From the NCBI GenBank assembly GCA_027596075.1, contig JADGJC010000210.1, forward strand, positions 7,556 to 71,460: a stretch of DNA of 63,905 nt, written 5' to 3'. The notes under the pieces are model-generated. The model was given only the letters and a program-made list of their open reading frames with translations, did not search any database and was not told the DNA's origin. A program made the translations under genes and the position numbers. Below are positions 11,973 through 23,901 of this stretch, in pieces (the first letter of the stretch is position 1; each line of letters begins with the position of its first letter). The DNA comes from Rhizophlyctis rosea (taxonomy: Eukaryota > Chytridiomycota > Chytridiomycetes > Rhizophlyctidales > Rhizophlyctidaceae).

Positions 11973-14900
11973 ATGTCCCACAACAATCCGAACTACGGCT
12001 ACCAGGACACGGGACCTCCAGGCACTCAAAACTATCACAACCAACAACCACCAACTGTGCCTTCCCACTCGTCCCACTACCCACCACCATATCCGGGGCA
12101 CTACCCTCCACAGCACCACCAACCGTACCCACCTCACCAGCACCACCCTCCATACAGCTACCCCGGACAACACTATCAGCAACCGTGGTATTCACAACAG
12201 CAACCGTACTACAATGCCGCTTATTCGCAGCACGCTGCTGCTCCCCAATACGGTGGTCCGCCGTGGAATGGCGCTGGGTATGGGCCGCCGGGAATGCCTG
12301 TGAGTGGCTCGGGATCTGGCCAGCTGGACGCGGAAAGTAAGAGCAGTGTAACGAGGAATGGCGTGCCACCAACAGTCGCAGTCAACGGCCAGTCCACCGC
12401 GCTTGAATCTGCTGATACATCACTTCCCGCAACCGCTGCTCCGATATCCCCACCGAAGCCGCCCATAGCGCCCGCCCCTACCTCTTCGCAAACAACTCCA
12501 CCCAAACCGCTCCCAATTTCCGGGCCCACTCTCAAAACTCCAGCCGCACTATCCGTCCCCACCCCAACCGAACGAACCACCACCCGCCCCACATCATCCT
12601 CCTCGCCCCTCAAAAGGAGCAAGGTGGCTTTTGGATTCGCCGCAAAATCTCCATTGAAGAGTAGTAGTTCTATCCTTACGGGTCGGGCTCCTTCCCCTTT
12701 GAAGAAGGTTACCCCAGCAACAGTCGACGGCGGGACGAAGAAAGACAGCAGCAATGTGGTGGGTGGAATGGCGGTGTCTGAGTCCTTGGTGGGGCAGAAG
12801 GATGTGGTGAATGATGGGCGGGTTGCAGCCCAGTTGGAAGCTGTTCCGGTTGTTGAGGCCGCGTCAAGGGTTGAGGCGGTTGAGGACGAAACAGTCGTAA
12901 TCATGGCGGAGGAAATTAGTGCGCCCGAAGTGCCTCCTGTTGTTGGTGATGGAGCGCCGGTATCTGTGGTTATGGAAGGGGTTGCTGAGGAAGTTGCTGA
13001 GAAGGTTATGATGGACCTTGCAACAGGTATGAATGTGACGAATTTATTTGAGAATGAGTCGAGCAGGGATTGTGCATTGACCGACATTTCCTGCACAGAA
13101 CCCGAAAGCGCAGACATTCACCAAGCCTTAGATACTACAACGGTATATCAACTGGAAGAGACGAACGCCACGACCATCATTCAACCCCTCGTGGAAGAAC
13201 CAATACCTCCCATCCTTCAACCTCCAACTATACACCCCGCCGAAATCACCCCGCATACCCCAATACCACTTCCCACTACCACACCCGTCTCCCCCTTCCG
13301 ACGTCCACAATCCGTTCCTCACCCTCCACCAATATTCACACTACCGACCACGACGAGAAGTCCGTCACCACCCGCAGTTGCAACCATTAAGGCGCAGCGG
13401 TTCCCGGAGTGGCGGATTTGGAGGAGTAAAGTTGGAGTGTTTGATGAGGGGCAGCAGGTTGGGGAGGGGACGTATGGGTATGTGTTTTTTGATTTGTGTG
13501 GTTTTTCGGTTGTGGGTCGGGGTCCATTAGATACCGTCATTTTGTTCGTGCTACCAAAAGTGTTTGATTTGGAGTTATTTTGGAGATTGGAATGATTCGG
13601 AAACTGAACGATGGTGATTTATCGTTTGGTTTCGTTTTTTTGTTTCACAGCAAGGTAACGCGTGCGACGAATAAGTTTACGCAGGAGGAAGTTGCGCTGA
13701 AGAGGATTACTGTTGAGGATAAGAGTAATAAGAAGCATGAGGGGGTATGTTACGTTTCTGCTGGTTTGTTTTTTCGTGGTCAATACAATTTGGATTTATC
13801 TTTGGATCAAAACTGACCATTCCACTCCTCTACATACCACGATTCCTCACGCAATCCAGTTCACACACATAACCCTCCGCGAAATCGGCATGCTCCGCAA
13901 ATACCGGCACGAGAACATCATCAAGTGTCTTGGCATTATTTCTGACGATGGCAAAGGTTCGTTTCTTTCCCCCTTCTCCTTTCCCCTCCCCTTCCCCGCC
14001 TTTCTCACACTTTCCACATCATAGACTCTACAACCCACCCCGACCCCCAAATCTACTTCGTATTCGAGTACATGGATGGAGATTTACAGGGATTGTTGAA
14101 GAGTGATACCATTTTGGAAGTAAAACATATCAAGCTTTTGGCGCGGCAGATGTTTGAAGGGTTGGGGTATTTGCATGAGAGTGGGGTTTTGCATAGGGAT
14201 TTAAAAGGTGTGTTGGGATTTTTTGAAATTGTTGTTTTTTTCCGCTTTTCTCCGCGTTTTCCTTTCTGCAGTTTTCTCGAACTAAGACGTTGATTCTTGT
14301 CATCTACGCTAGGTGCCAACCTCCTAGTTTCTCGAGCGGGCGAGTTGAAGCTTGGGGATTTTGGACTGGCGAGACAGGAGATGGGGCTTGTAGGGGGAGA
14401 AAAGTATCCGTATACGAATCGGGTGGTGACGCTCTGGTATCGGTGTCCGGAGTTGTTGTTGGGGGATACGACGTATGGTGCTGCGGTTGATATGTGGAGT
14501 GCGGGGTGAGTTTTTTTTTTCTGTGTATATGTTGTTTTTGTCGGGTGTTTGGTTGCATGGGTTTTCGTGTGAGTGCGGATGGAATGGGAGATGTTGGATG
14601 TAGAGTGGAAGGGACTTCAAGCTGAACCCCCGTGACTGATGAAAAAGTACATCTCAAAAATTCTTTCGTACTTACGATCCTCCCCCTCCGACAGCTGCAT
14701 CCTGGCCGAACTCTATATCCGCACGGCCCTCTTCCCGGGCTACGACGAAATAACCCAAATGGAATCGCTCCTCGCCGTCCTCGGTACTCCCTCGCCCTCT
14801 GAAATCTCCTCCCTATCAAAGTACGAGTGGTTCCGTCTCCTCAACGTTACAGCTAAACATGAACGACTACTGGAAGATGTGTTGAGGGATCCTGGACGGA

Positions 14901-17562
14901 AGTTGCCTTTTGAGGGGAAGGATGGCAATCCGAGACGGAGGATTGGGATTGATGAGGGGTGTTTTGAGGTTGTGAGGGGGTTGTTGAGGTGGAGTCCTGC
15001 GGAGAGGTGGGGGGTGCAGGAGGTTTTGGGGTGTGGGTGGTGGGGGGAGAGTCCGGGGGAGGCGAGGCTTGGGGAGTGAGTATTTTGCATCTCGTTTACG
15101 TTTCTTTTTGTGTTTTTTTGTCTTTGCAGACGGGAACAAATACCCGTGTATCACAATCCAGAAACTACAAGTCCAGAGTCGAATGCTGCAATATCTCACC
15201 CTCTCTTTCCCCTCCTCTCACAGCTTTCCGCTTATTGAAGGCGACTGGCACGACTACGAGATGAAGGGGCGGCGGGACCGTGCAGGTGGTGAGCAGAAAG
15301 ATCGGAATGGACGTCCGCACGGCGCAGATCCGCGGGCAAAGTTTGAGAATCGGAAAGCCACGGCTTCGCGGGACGTTCCTAGAGGTCGGGAAGGTGCAAT
15401 CCATCATGGGTATGGGAAAGACCGAACCGGCAGGAGAGGCAGCAGAGATGGTGGTGGTGGGGCGTCACAGTGGGGAAGTAACCCTCCCAGCCCCTTCGAA
15501 CGCGGCCACGTACCCCCACCGCCTCCCCAACATCCGTTCCCGGATCAACAGCCTCCGTACGTGTCTCATGCTCCACGGGCGAATCCGCTTGGTCCGCCGC
15601 ATCGGGGTGGGAGGGGTGGGTTTGGGTGGGGGGATGATGAGAGGTGGGAGAGGGAGAAGAGGGTTCGGGCTGAGGAGGAGGCTGCGAGGGAGGAGGTTGA
15701 GAGGGAGGAGAGGAGGAAGAGGGCTAGGATTGAGGGAGCGCCTACTAGTGGGTATAGGAGGGGTGTTAGTTTGGGTGATGTCGGTGGAGTAAGACGGGAG
15801 GGTGCGGGTGAGGGGGGTNNNNNNNNNNTGGACGGGGGCTGGGTTGGGGGCCGCGCACACTTGGGGGTTTTGGGGGGGGGTTGGTTGGGGGGTGGTGGGT
15901 GGCTTACCCGGGGTGGGGGGGGTTGGGGGGGGTGGCATGGGCAGTGGGGAGGAGGGTGTGGTGGGTGTGCATGTCGAGAGGGAGAGTGAGATTGGGGTTG
16001 GGGGTGGTGGTGTTGTTGCGAAGAGTGAGGATAAGGATGATAGGGTGGGGCGTGATAGTGTGGTGGAGGGTCGTGCTGTTGTAGAGAAGCAGGTCGATGA
16101 TAAGAATGGGGACCGTCGGGCGGCACAACAGGACGTGGAACGGGATCGGGATGTCGGACGGGAGCGGAGGAAGAGTGTTAGTGTTAGTGAGGCTAGTGAG
16201 GATGATCGGGATCGACGTCGTGGTAGTGGTGCTGCCGGTGCGGAGCGAGATCGAGATGAACGAGATGGAGGACGACGGGAAGATCGGGACCGGCATGGAC
16301 GGAGAAGAAGCCGAAGTCGGACTCCTGTTCGGAGAAGAGGCCGGAGTCGGAGTCGGACGAGAAGTCGGAGTAGGAGTAGGAGTCGGACGAGGAGTCCTAG
16401 GCGGGGGTATGGGGGGTATCGAAGGAGGAGTACGTCAAGACGGCGAAGGCGGTATGGAGATCGGAGTAAGAGTAGGAGTCGGAGTCAAAGTTGGGGGAGG
16501 AGGGAGAGGGAGAGGGATAGGGGTGAGGGATGGGGAAGGGGACGGAGAAGGTATTCGTATTCTAGTCGGAGTAGTAGGAGTCGGACGAGGAGTCGGAGTC
16601 GGAGTGAGAGGAGTGGTAGTCGGAGTACTGTTGTTAGTCGGCGGAGAGGGGAGGATGATAGGGATAGGAGGAGGAGGGATAGTTGGCAGGGTGAGGGTGG
16701 GAGGGGGCGGGGTGATGAGAGGGATGAGAGGGGTGGGGATAGGAGGTGGGATGAAGAGCGGGATGGGAGGAGAGCGAGTGTTACGGATGCAGCAAGGGGG
16801 AGGAGGGAAAGTTTTGTTGAGCCGGAGACGCCTAGGAGGGAGGGTGGCGCGGAGACGGGTACGTCGAGGAGGGATAGTGTTGCGGCTTCGACGCAGCACG
16901 TGACCGCCGAAAGGGAGGGATCTACCCGGAAAGACAAGGGCAAATCCACCGATACGCGTCGCCGCAGCGTCACGTCCCCACCCCGCGACGTCTCCGCCTC
17001 GACATCAACACCCACACCCGCACCCACAAGGAAATCCCAAGACCGCAAACGTAAGTTACAGGAACGTGCCGCGGAAGAAGAAGCGCAGAAAAAGGCGAAA
17101 ATTGCGAAGGAGAGTCGGGAGGCTGCGAAGAGTGTTTTGGAGAGGGGTGGGGGGAGTATTGCGGCGGGGGTTTTGGGGGGGTTGAAGTTTGCTAGGAAGA
17201 AGAATCCTGAACGGGAGAGGGAGGAGGAGGAGAGGGAGAGGGAGAGGAGGAGGAGGGAGGAGGAGGAGCAGGAGAGGGAAAGGAGGGAGGAGGAGGAGGA
17301 GAAAGAGTCAAGTGCTGCTAGTCAGAAGAAAAAGAAGGCCCCGAGTAGGAAGAAGTCTTCTGACGGCGACGATGCGGCGACGAAGGAGACGAAGGGACGA
17401 AAGAGTAAGAAGAATGCGGACAAAGACGCGGACGTCAAAAAGGAGGACGGAGAAAAGGAAGAGGAACGGGATGAAGGTGGGGAGAGTAGGAGTAGTCCTG
17501 GACGGGAGGGGGTGAAGGAGGCTGTTGAGGAGGGGGGTGGGGAGGGGTTGTTTATAGGTTGA
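11973..17562 (+). CDS. Ctk1/CDK12-like cyclin-dependent kinase with RS tail
   Basis: Likely RNA polymerase II C-terminal-domain kinase of the Ctk1/CDK12 group, acting in the nucleus with a K/L-type cyclin. Exons: 11973-13477, 13651-13744, 13860-13956, 14025-14207, 14313-14505, 14695-15075, then from 15130. A Pro/Tyr/Gln-rich N-terminal extension of about 480 residues precedes the kinase domain. Visible motifs are the glycine loop VGEGTYGKV, VALKRI (ATP Lys), FTHITLREI (PSTAIRE-type cyclin helix), [17 protein letters not shown], and a T-loop ending [10 protein letters not shown], where the usual Pro-Pro is Cys-Pro. After the kinase, GDWHDYEMK resembles the post-kinase motif of fungal Ctk1 proteins. 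A small intron ending near 15221 seems needed to join it. A long basic tail follows, with RSRSR-type repeats (about 16310-16640) and Glu/Lys-rich coiled stretches. A gap of 10 N at 15819-15828 breaks the frame, so the link to the RS tail is likely but not proven. Confidence 0.8.
15819..15828. other. Assembly gap (10 N) inside the kinase gene
   Basis: Ten undetermined bases of nominal size lie in very G-rich sequence. The reading frame before the gap differs from the frame after it, so the true gap is not 10 bases, or an intron lies here. Confidence 0.95.
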
Positions 17563-17699
17563 GGGGAGGGGGGGTTTTGTATATATCGTATTTGTGGTGT
17601 ATAATGGTATTGTTTTATGTTTGGGAGTTTGATATCTCTTGGCTGTGTTTTGAGGGGAAGTGGTGTGGGAGACGACGCTTTTTCGCAGGTATCGACGTT

Positions 17700-18230
17700 T
17701 CGTCGAAATGTCGACGCTGAAGCAGCCCAAGAGTTTTTTTGACAGGTGGCCGCTCGTTCTCGTCACTTATTGTCAGTTTTCTTGAGAGTTATTACCGACA
17801 TCTGTCGAAATGTCGACACCTTTGTGCGTTACTCCAACGACAAGACGACAGGTGGCCGCCCGTTCTCGTCATTTATTGTCAGTTCTCTTGGGAGTTATCA
17901 CCAACACCTGTCGAAATGTTGTGCATCACTCCAACGACAAGAAGTGCGGTGAGGCGCGCTGGGAAGGCTGTCGAGAGTTATATCATCACCCCCTGCCAAA
18001 ATCATCCACCCCGTCGCAATGCCGACACTTCAAAAGGTCCATTGAACGACTCTTTCAAAAGAATGGTGATAACTCCGGTCGAAATGTCGACACCTTTGTG
18101 CATCACTCGAAGAAGTGCGGTTGAGGCGCACTGCATGGCTATTGAGAGTCATATCATCAACACTGTGGAAATGTGGACACTTCAAAAGGTGTCCATTATG
18201 AACAACCCCTTCAAAAAAAGTGCAAAAGAG
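17700..18230. repeat. Degenerate tandem repeat, about 106-base unit
   Basis: Copies begin at 17741 and 17847 (period 106) and share GACAGGTGGCCGC, a TTATTGTCAGTT block and TCGAAATGTCGACACC, which contains the palindrome GTCGAC. The last block also recurs near 17703, 17804, 18079 and, diverged, at 18165. Later units (about 17930-18230) share AAGAAGTGCGGT, GAGAGT(T/C)ATATCATC and CACTTCAAAAGGT(GT)CCATT. The array lies just past the kinase stop codon. Confidence 0.8.
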
Positions 18231-18269
18231 TATGACCCCTTTAACAATATACCACACTTACACCACCAC

Positions 18270-18490
18270 CCGTAGGCAGGCCACTACAGCGCGCACAACC
18301 CATGCACTTACGCCAGGACCCTTAAGTCACAAGCCACTACACGGTGTTGCCGCCTTCTGCACTTACGCAAGGACCCGTAGGCCCAGTGGTCACTGTGGCG
18401 TCCACTTAACCATCCCCGTAGGCAGGTCACTACGATGGCGCGCGCCCATCGCACTTAACCCCGGCCGTAGCCTGAATGGTCACTGAACAT
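18270..18490. repeat. Second degenerate tandem repeat, about 50-base unit
   Basis: About five diverged units start near 18270, 18320, 18374, 18416 and 18465. The typical unit is CCGTAGGCAGG, then CACTAC, a GCGC-rich part and GCACTTAC or CACTTAAC. Spacing varies between about 42 and 54 bases. It directly follows the 106-base array and differs from it in sequence. Confidence 0.75.
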
Positions 18491-19889
18491 TGTTAGAATG
18501 TAGAATGTGCAGGCGCGAAATATATACCCTGCAGTTTGGGGCTTGTGAGGGTCTAGTATGAGTGATACGACCAATCAGATTTGATTATGTGAGCGTGATT
18601 GATTAGTGATTGATTGGCGATCTTGGGATGGCCAATCTTGGGGGATTGAATTTAGCGGGGCCGTACTTGTAGGCTTGAGCGCTGTATTGCATCTGCCCTT
18701 ATTGACTTCCGCTTCATTTTCTTCGTGGCATCGGATCTATCCTGTGTTTTTGACTGAGACTCTTGAACCCCCTTCCGAATTCAATGCATGCTACGAAATT
18801 ACGCGCGTACGAGCTGGCCAAATCCTATTGACCCCCGTTTCCGAGTGGAGAAGCAACATCCCCGGGGTTTTTTCGCGCCACCGCATTCTTCGTTACATGC
18901 GTCATGAGCTACACCACTCGAAAAAATGACCCGATGCCTCTGCATTTCGTGACACAGAGTCTTAAGACGGCGTCACGTCACATGCCCGGTGTGCAACAAG
19001 TTGGTTGGTTGCATCCTTAGGCATGTGACATGAGGCTCCTCCAGACCCTGTTAAAGTGTAAGAGAGGAGGTACTCTCAAAAATTGACTTCTGAATTGAGT
19101 GCTCTTCACATAGTTTGCAAAGTTTCATATTGTGAACCTTTCACATCTAATATAACAAGCGCTCTCATCAATAGTGTTTGTTTTCTAAGCCTATCCTTTG
19201 ATTGCGAAGTAGTACCTTTGTATCATAGATCTTCCTCTCTGCATACGTTTTGAGACCCCTCAACCTCGTCTCCACAATAGAAGCCGTGTAATCGAAAAGT
19301 AAGTGCTCAAATCATGCAGGTCAGAGTGGTCATCAACCGGGCAACTTCAAATGGACATAACAAATCGTACCATCCTAAATCGAGAGTTTTGTTGCGCTGT
19401 CGCTGTCGCCCTTACCCCAAATATCAAGAATCTGAAACTCAACTTCTCTCAGCCAGATATGTCGAGTGAAACGGCAGGATCGTCCGACACAGCTGGCGTC
19501 TGGAAGGTGAGGAAGCTGCAGCCATGCCACACATTAGATGCCCAAACATTCATGGCAGTTATCACAATGTAATCGTCAGCGTTTGGAGCGAGAATCGATG
19601 ATTAGCGTCACTGAGCATGAGTTGTTGTGCTGTTTCGAGAACGATCCCATCAGCACACTCACAAATGTAAGAGGACACGGCGTCGCTCTTTGTAATATTA
19701 GAATGCTTATTTGGAGTGCAGAAGGGACCGGAGTACATCACGATGGTTTTGAGCCTCTTGGACCGTGACCTACCCTTCGACGGCATCCGATTGATCATGA
19801 AGTAGCTAGAAAACATCTACCAAGGTGTACATCAGAAAGCTGGATTGCTTGCGTACAATGGCAATGATTTAAAATATGCTCTCGTACAG

Positions 19890-20728
19890 CCGACGCCAAC
19901 TTCCTCGCCCCCGCCTTCATCCACGTCGCTGCTATCCAAGAGGACCCGAATTTTGCATACCGCCCGTTTGTTGGGTAAGTCATATTCATGGCAGAACAGT
20001 GGTTGTTTGTTCTGCCTTGTTTTTGACAAAACCTGGCATAGGCTGCTCAAGTCGGAGGACGCGCAAATCGCATTCGCCGCAGCGCAGATTCTCGTCCTGC
20101 AGATTAGGTACGTCCATGTGAGATGCATGCTCCTTTTTGGCAATGGAATGTGACAACTCCTTCCTGGCAGTCATACCGACACCAAGCCCAATTATCACGT
20201 TCAACTCTGTAATTGGATAGCCAGCCAAGATCAGAAATCGGATGGCCCAACTCCGGAAGCAGTTTTCCAGATTATGCAGACTCTTTTGGAAGTCCCGCAG
20301 TACAGAGAGCCCTTCTACGGTGATAGCCAGATGATGAATATGTGAGTTTCACTCCTACTACTCATCATCCATTCTATGCACCGCCGCGGAATGAACTTGC
20401 GCTAAGATTGCCATGTTTCTTCGTGCAGGCTGAACAAAACCACCAAGAAGACGGGCAACAGCCCACTCCTTCAACTTCGCATCCTCTCCATCTTTGCACT
20501 ATCGACGGAAATTGATTCAATTGCGTTGGACCTGACAAAGTAATATTCGAGGGAGGGAATTTCTTGCGTTGGCTAAGTCACTGACATTTTCATTATACTG
20601 AAGGTCGCACGATCTCATGCCTAGTTTGCTGGATATGACTGTTAACGCATCAGATGAGGCTGTTGTCTTTGCCGCCGTGTCTGTTTTGAAGGTGATTGCT
20701 GTGCAGTTTGCAGGGGACCAGCGCTGAG
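19890..20728 (+). CDS. V-ATPase subunit H-like armadillo protein (partial)
   Basis: Five exons join in frame: 19890-19974, 20042-20107, 20171-20341, 20429-20539 and 20604 to a stop at 20726-20728. The product has helical repeats with YRPFVGLLKSEDAQIAFAAA, then LLEVPQYREPFYG, LLQLRILSIFALS and SHDLMPSLLDM. These fit in order the armadillo repeats of V-ATPase subunit H (Vma13), which couples the V1 sector to proton pumping at the vacuole membrane. The family is about 450 residues, but only about 200 can be read here. The N-terminal region is not seen, and after VLKVIA the frame ends early. Other frames at 20750-20880 look coding-like but do not join cleanly. It may be a decayed copy or a gene with a missed intron. 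The family assignment rests on remembered pattern, not a search. Confidence 0.45.
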
Positions 20729-21050
20729 GAAACTCATAGTCGACATCCAATCAGAACATTGTGAACGTTGCCTCAGATGTTGACCACGCTATTTGGTCTC
20801 TTGCGGAACGCATGTTGAAAAGGACGTGGACGCACCGAAGATTAAGGAGAGTTTTGAGCATATTGGAAGAATCATGAAAGATAGGTTTGTGTTCGAGCGA
20901 AGTCTGATTTCCAGCAGTGCTTGAGCACGTCAAGCATTTATCCATAACTGCAATTTGATGCTGATCATTTTTTCGCATTCCCTTTTCTTCCTTGCTCCTG
21001 CTGTAACAAATCCCTGCAACACTTTGACTTACAATCAACGGCGCATTCAG
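20729..21050. other. Interval between two sets of plus-strand exons
   Basis: It contains a short coding-like stretch near 20820-20885 (THVEKDVDAPKIKESF) in a different frame from the upstream exons, then non-coding sequence ending in a pyrimidine tract and acceptor at 21050. It may be the 3' end of the V-ATPase H-like gene or the start of the next gene. Confidence 0.4.
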
Positions 21051-21960
21051 AGCACCCATCCGCACCAACATTCGCATTTCATTTAGTGGAACCCCCAATA
21101 CCGTACACGTCCTTCAAGCACGCCGCGATTTAGAGGTCCGCGATTGGGGCGAGAATGTTACTGGGATGGGAGACTGCACATATTGTGCAGTTGGCGTTGA
21201 TGACCAAACAACGTGAGTACGTTTGTCACATTCAAACAAATCTATTGAACGTGAAAGCCTCATTTGTCCCCTTTTCCCTCAATCAATGTTTACAGTCCCA
21301 TCGGTGCCACCAACTCTCACACCCTCCTCAGCCTCCCCATCACCGCCCTCCAACTCAAATCCGTATCAGTCCCCTCCTACTTCCTCCTCACCCACCTCAA
21401 AAATGCGCTCCGTGAGCTAATCCTCGTGGACGCATCAATCGATCCGACCGACACCGACTGGGCGGTCCTGGGCTTGCGCGCTGGCCATCTAGAGTCGATT
21501 TGTGTCGACACGACACACATCTCTGCCGATCAGGTATGTGTGGTAGAGATATTGTCTGTGGAACATTACTTGGGCTACAAACAACTTCCGTGCAAGATAC
21601 TCACATTCGTTGAAATGTCCTTTACAACATACGTAGTTTGTTGCGTTCATGAAAGGTGTCAGATCCGCCCAATCGCAGAGCGCGCACCTTCACACCCTCG
21701 AAACCTTTCAAGCGCAACACACTACCCGCGCACTCCTCCATGCCCTCTCCTCCTTCACAACCCTCACCCGCTTGGTCCTCACGTACTCGCCGGATGTGAC
21801 AGTTTCCGATGTTCTCCAACTCCACACCGCCCTCACACAAGCAAATACTAATTTCCAGTTTGTTATTCGGAACTGCCCGGTGGAGGCAAAGCTCAAGAAG
21901 CAGTTGGCGGGGTTGGTGCAGTTTATGGTTGTTGATGCGCCTGTTGTGAGCGTTGATTGA
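21051..21960 (+). CDS. Unidentified protein, C-terminal three exons
   Basis: Exons 21051-21212, 21296-21533 and 21637-21960 join cleanly with GTGAGT and GTATGT donors and pyrimidine-rich acceptors, and end at a TGA at 21958-21960. The visible 240 or so residues include evenly spaced Leu-rich stretches (LLSLPITALQLKSV, LRELILVDASI, LTRLVLTYSPDVTV) like the C-terminal half of a leucine-rich-repeat or F-box/LRR protein. No diagnostic motif is present, so that is only a suggestion. The 5' end is not found; the first exon here opens on an acceptor, so the gene begins upstream, perhaps inside the 19.3-21.0 kb interval. Confidence 0.55.
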
Positions 21961-23029
21961 GGAGAGTGATAATATGTGTGTGTTTAGGGGGTGTTTTGAG
22001 GGAGTGCGTTAGTTGGGCTGCAGATGTAGGAAGCTTACCGTTATGCGCATAATTGCTGTCGATGTTTTGTGGATATAAAATGTGACCGTCAAATATTGCT
22101 TGGATTTGTGTTGATGATGTTAAGCGGCAAGTCCCCCCATGATTGATTGATGTCTCCAATGATGGCAGAAGGAATGCGTCTTGTATTTTTTGATACGATG
22201 TCCAACAGCAGGAAAGTCTCTTCGTGCCTCACTTCACATTTTCTGTCATTGGCAGCTTTCGCAACAGCTGACCGTCAACCAAAGCATGGTAAACATCGTT
22301 GCAAGCCTTCCAGCCCTTCGGTTGAAAACGCATGAAAAGTTTGGACTTATTATGACAAGTTCGAAAGGTTTAGCCGTTGGATATCAAGCTCTGCGGGAGA
22401 TGGGAGCACGAAAGGCGACAAGCTTTCGAACTGCGAGGTCCCTCACTTGACAAGCTTGACTGAAGTTCATAGACAACCGCTAGAGTAACTTACCATCGTA
22501 CTGCATTGCAAGAGAGGTGCAGCACTTTGCAAAGATGATGTCCTTTGACTTGCAGGAAACCAAGAAGTCAAATTGAGCGCACTGCATTAGTTGTTATGTA
22601 GATCTTCTTACGGGCACTACTGACTGAACTGCCCAATTGACTCTTGAGCGTTGGCGTTGAACAAGAGCCATAGCTTTCCGGTTAACCTCCGCCGCGCATG
22701 TGCACAGGTATGCGGCCATCACCCGGTACCACCACTGCCAGCCACGTTTCTCAATTTGAAACCAACGGGTCTCCGACCGCGTGCGCACTTATCTTTTGAG
22801 TCGTTTGGCGGGCGATAGATAAAGTGCCTGGAGAGAAGCTGCTCCCGCCTCCATCATTGGATCCGCATCGATCTTATTCTGGTTGTCTGCTACTGGTGGT
22901 GACATGCAGACATGACATAATCGGTGGTGACATGGTAACCGTCGAACGATCGGACAGCGTCGAGGGGCGTACGACATCCGTTGCGACGCGACCGATACTT
23001 CCGCTTGCCGAGGATTCTCGAATTCAGAA
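21961..23029. other. Intergenic, no gene seen
   Basis: Short overlapping frames on both strands, for example 22147-22450 (+) and 22594-23064 (-), show no domain. The minus-strand frames near 22800-23064 could be 3' exons of the weak gene that follows. Confidence 0.45.
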
Positions 23030-23901
23030 TCATGATTCTTTTTCCGGAGATGATTGTGCGCCATGGGACTGCAATGCGACCCTCCTCGACTTGATAGTAC
23101 TTAGAAAGAACATCCAAGACCTCATCAAAGCAACTTTCAAGTGAATCCACCCGCGACTAGATGACCATGTGTCTTTCAACGTTCTACCACGTGCAAAGAA
23201 ACATGGCAGCTGTCTTGAAGCTCTCAAGGTGTTTGACAGATCATTGAAGTGCTGAACAGTTAGTGGGTCTGCGGAAACCAGTAGGTCCTTAGCAGAATCT
23301 TCATTTTTCAATACTAGACCTTGCTTCCCATCCGGCCCAAACTCAAGCGCCAGATCGTGAGCATTGAAGCGAAAGAAAACCAAACCAGAGCATAACTCCG
23401 CAATCCACGATGCGGAGCATGATGCCGAATTCTAACCGCAAAGGCGGGTAAGTACATCGCTTGCACACGCGAAGCGCGCGGCAAGCGCTGCTCCAACTGG
23501 TGATTGTTGATGGCGGATTCACCCATTCCAATCAGAACTCTATGCAGACTTACAATGACTTGCATGTTCCGGAAAAACTTGCCTTGGCGAGCAATCTCAC
23601 CACTACGAAAGCGTAGCACATGAGGAGGTTCTCCACCATCATCTTCCAATCCGCAAGCTAATGACGACCCGGCACAGTCTGACTCTCCCCACAATTCTTC
23701 AAACGTCGTCCCACCCGCATGCCCCTTCTTCTCAACTTTCACCGCAGACATCCCATCCGTACCACCCTTCCCATCAATCCCCTCAATAGGCTTCTCCGCC
23801 CCATTCTTTCCGGTCTTTCCATCGTGTCTGACCCACTTCCAACACTCCCGCACGGTGCTATCTTTGAGTGGGGCCGCTCCAGGTGTAGTCCTACTTCTCA
23901 A
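23030..23901 (-). CDS. Hypothetical multi-exon protein, weak support
   Basis: The first coding-like block lies around 23901-23545. A GTAAGT donor after FRNMQVI and an acceptor near 23493 lead to a second block. Near 23385 the plausible frame changes to one reading FNAHDLALEFGPDGKQ and LVLKNEDSAKDLLVSADP, which looks like real protein but needs another small intron. I recognise no family. There is no signal peptide or clear membrane segment. It may encode one protein of about 250-280 residues, or be decayed. Confidence 0.35.

Larger units (their letters stand above)
17563..19889. other. Intergenic stretch with tandem repeats, then no gene
   Basis: The first 900 bases hold two repeat families, listed separately. 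From about 18500 to 19890 I find no convincing gene. An open frame at 19303-19572 (+) includes a Leu-rich stretch (LTPNIKNLKLNF) that could be an exon of the downstream plus-strand genes, but no join could be established. Confidence 0.5.

Noticed and set aside
12221..13117. 298-residue minus-strand frame opposite the kinase N-terminus
   Set aside because: It is a shadow of the Pro/Ser/Thr-rich kinase exon on the plus strand and has no motif.
17700..18490. Possible CRISPR array
   Set aside because: Units are diverged tandem copies without unique spacers, and the genome is eukaryotic.
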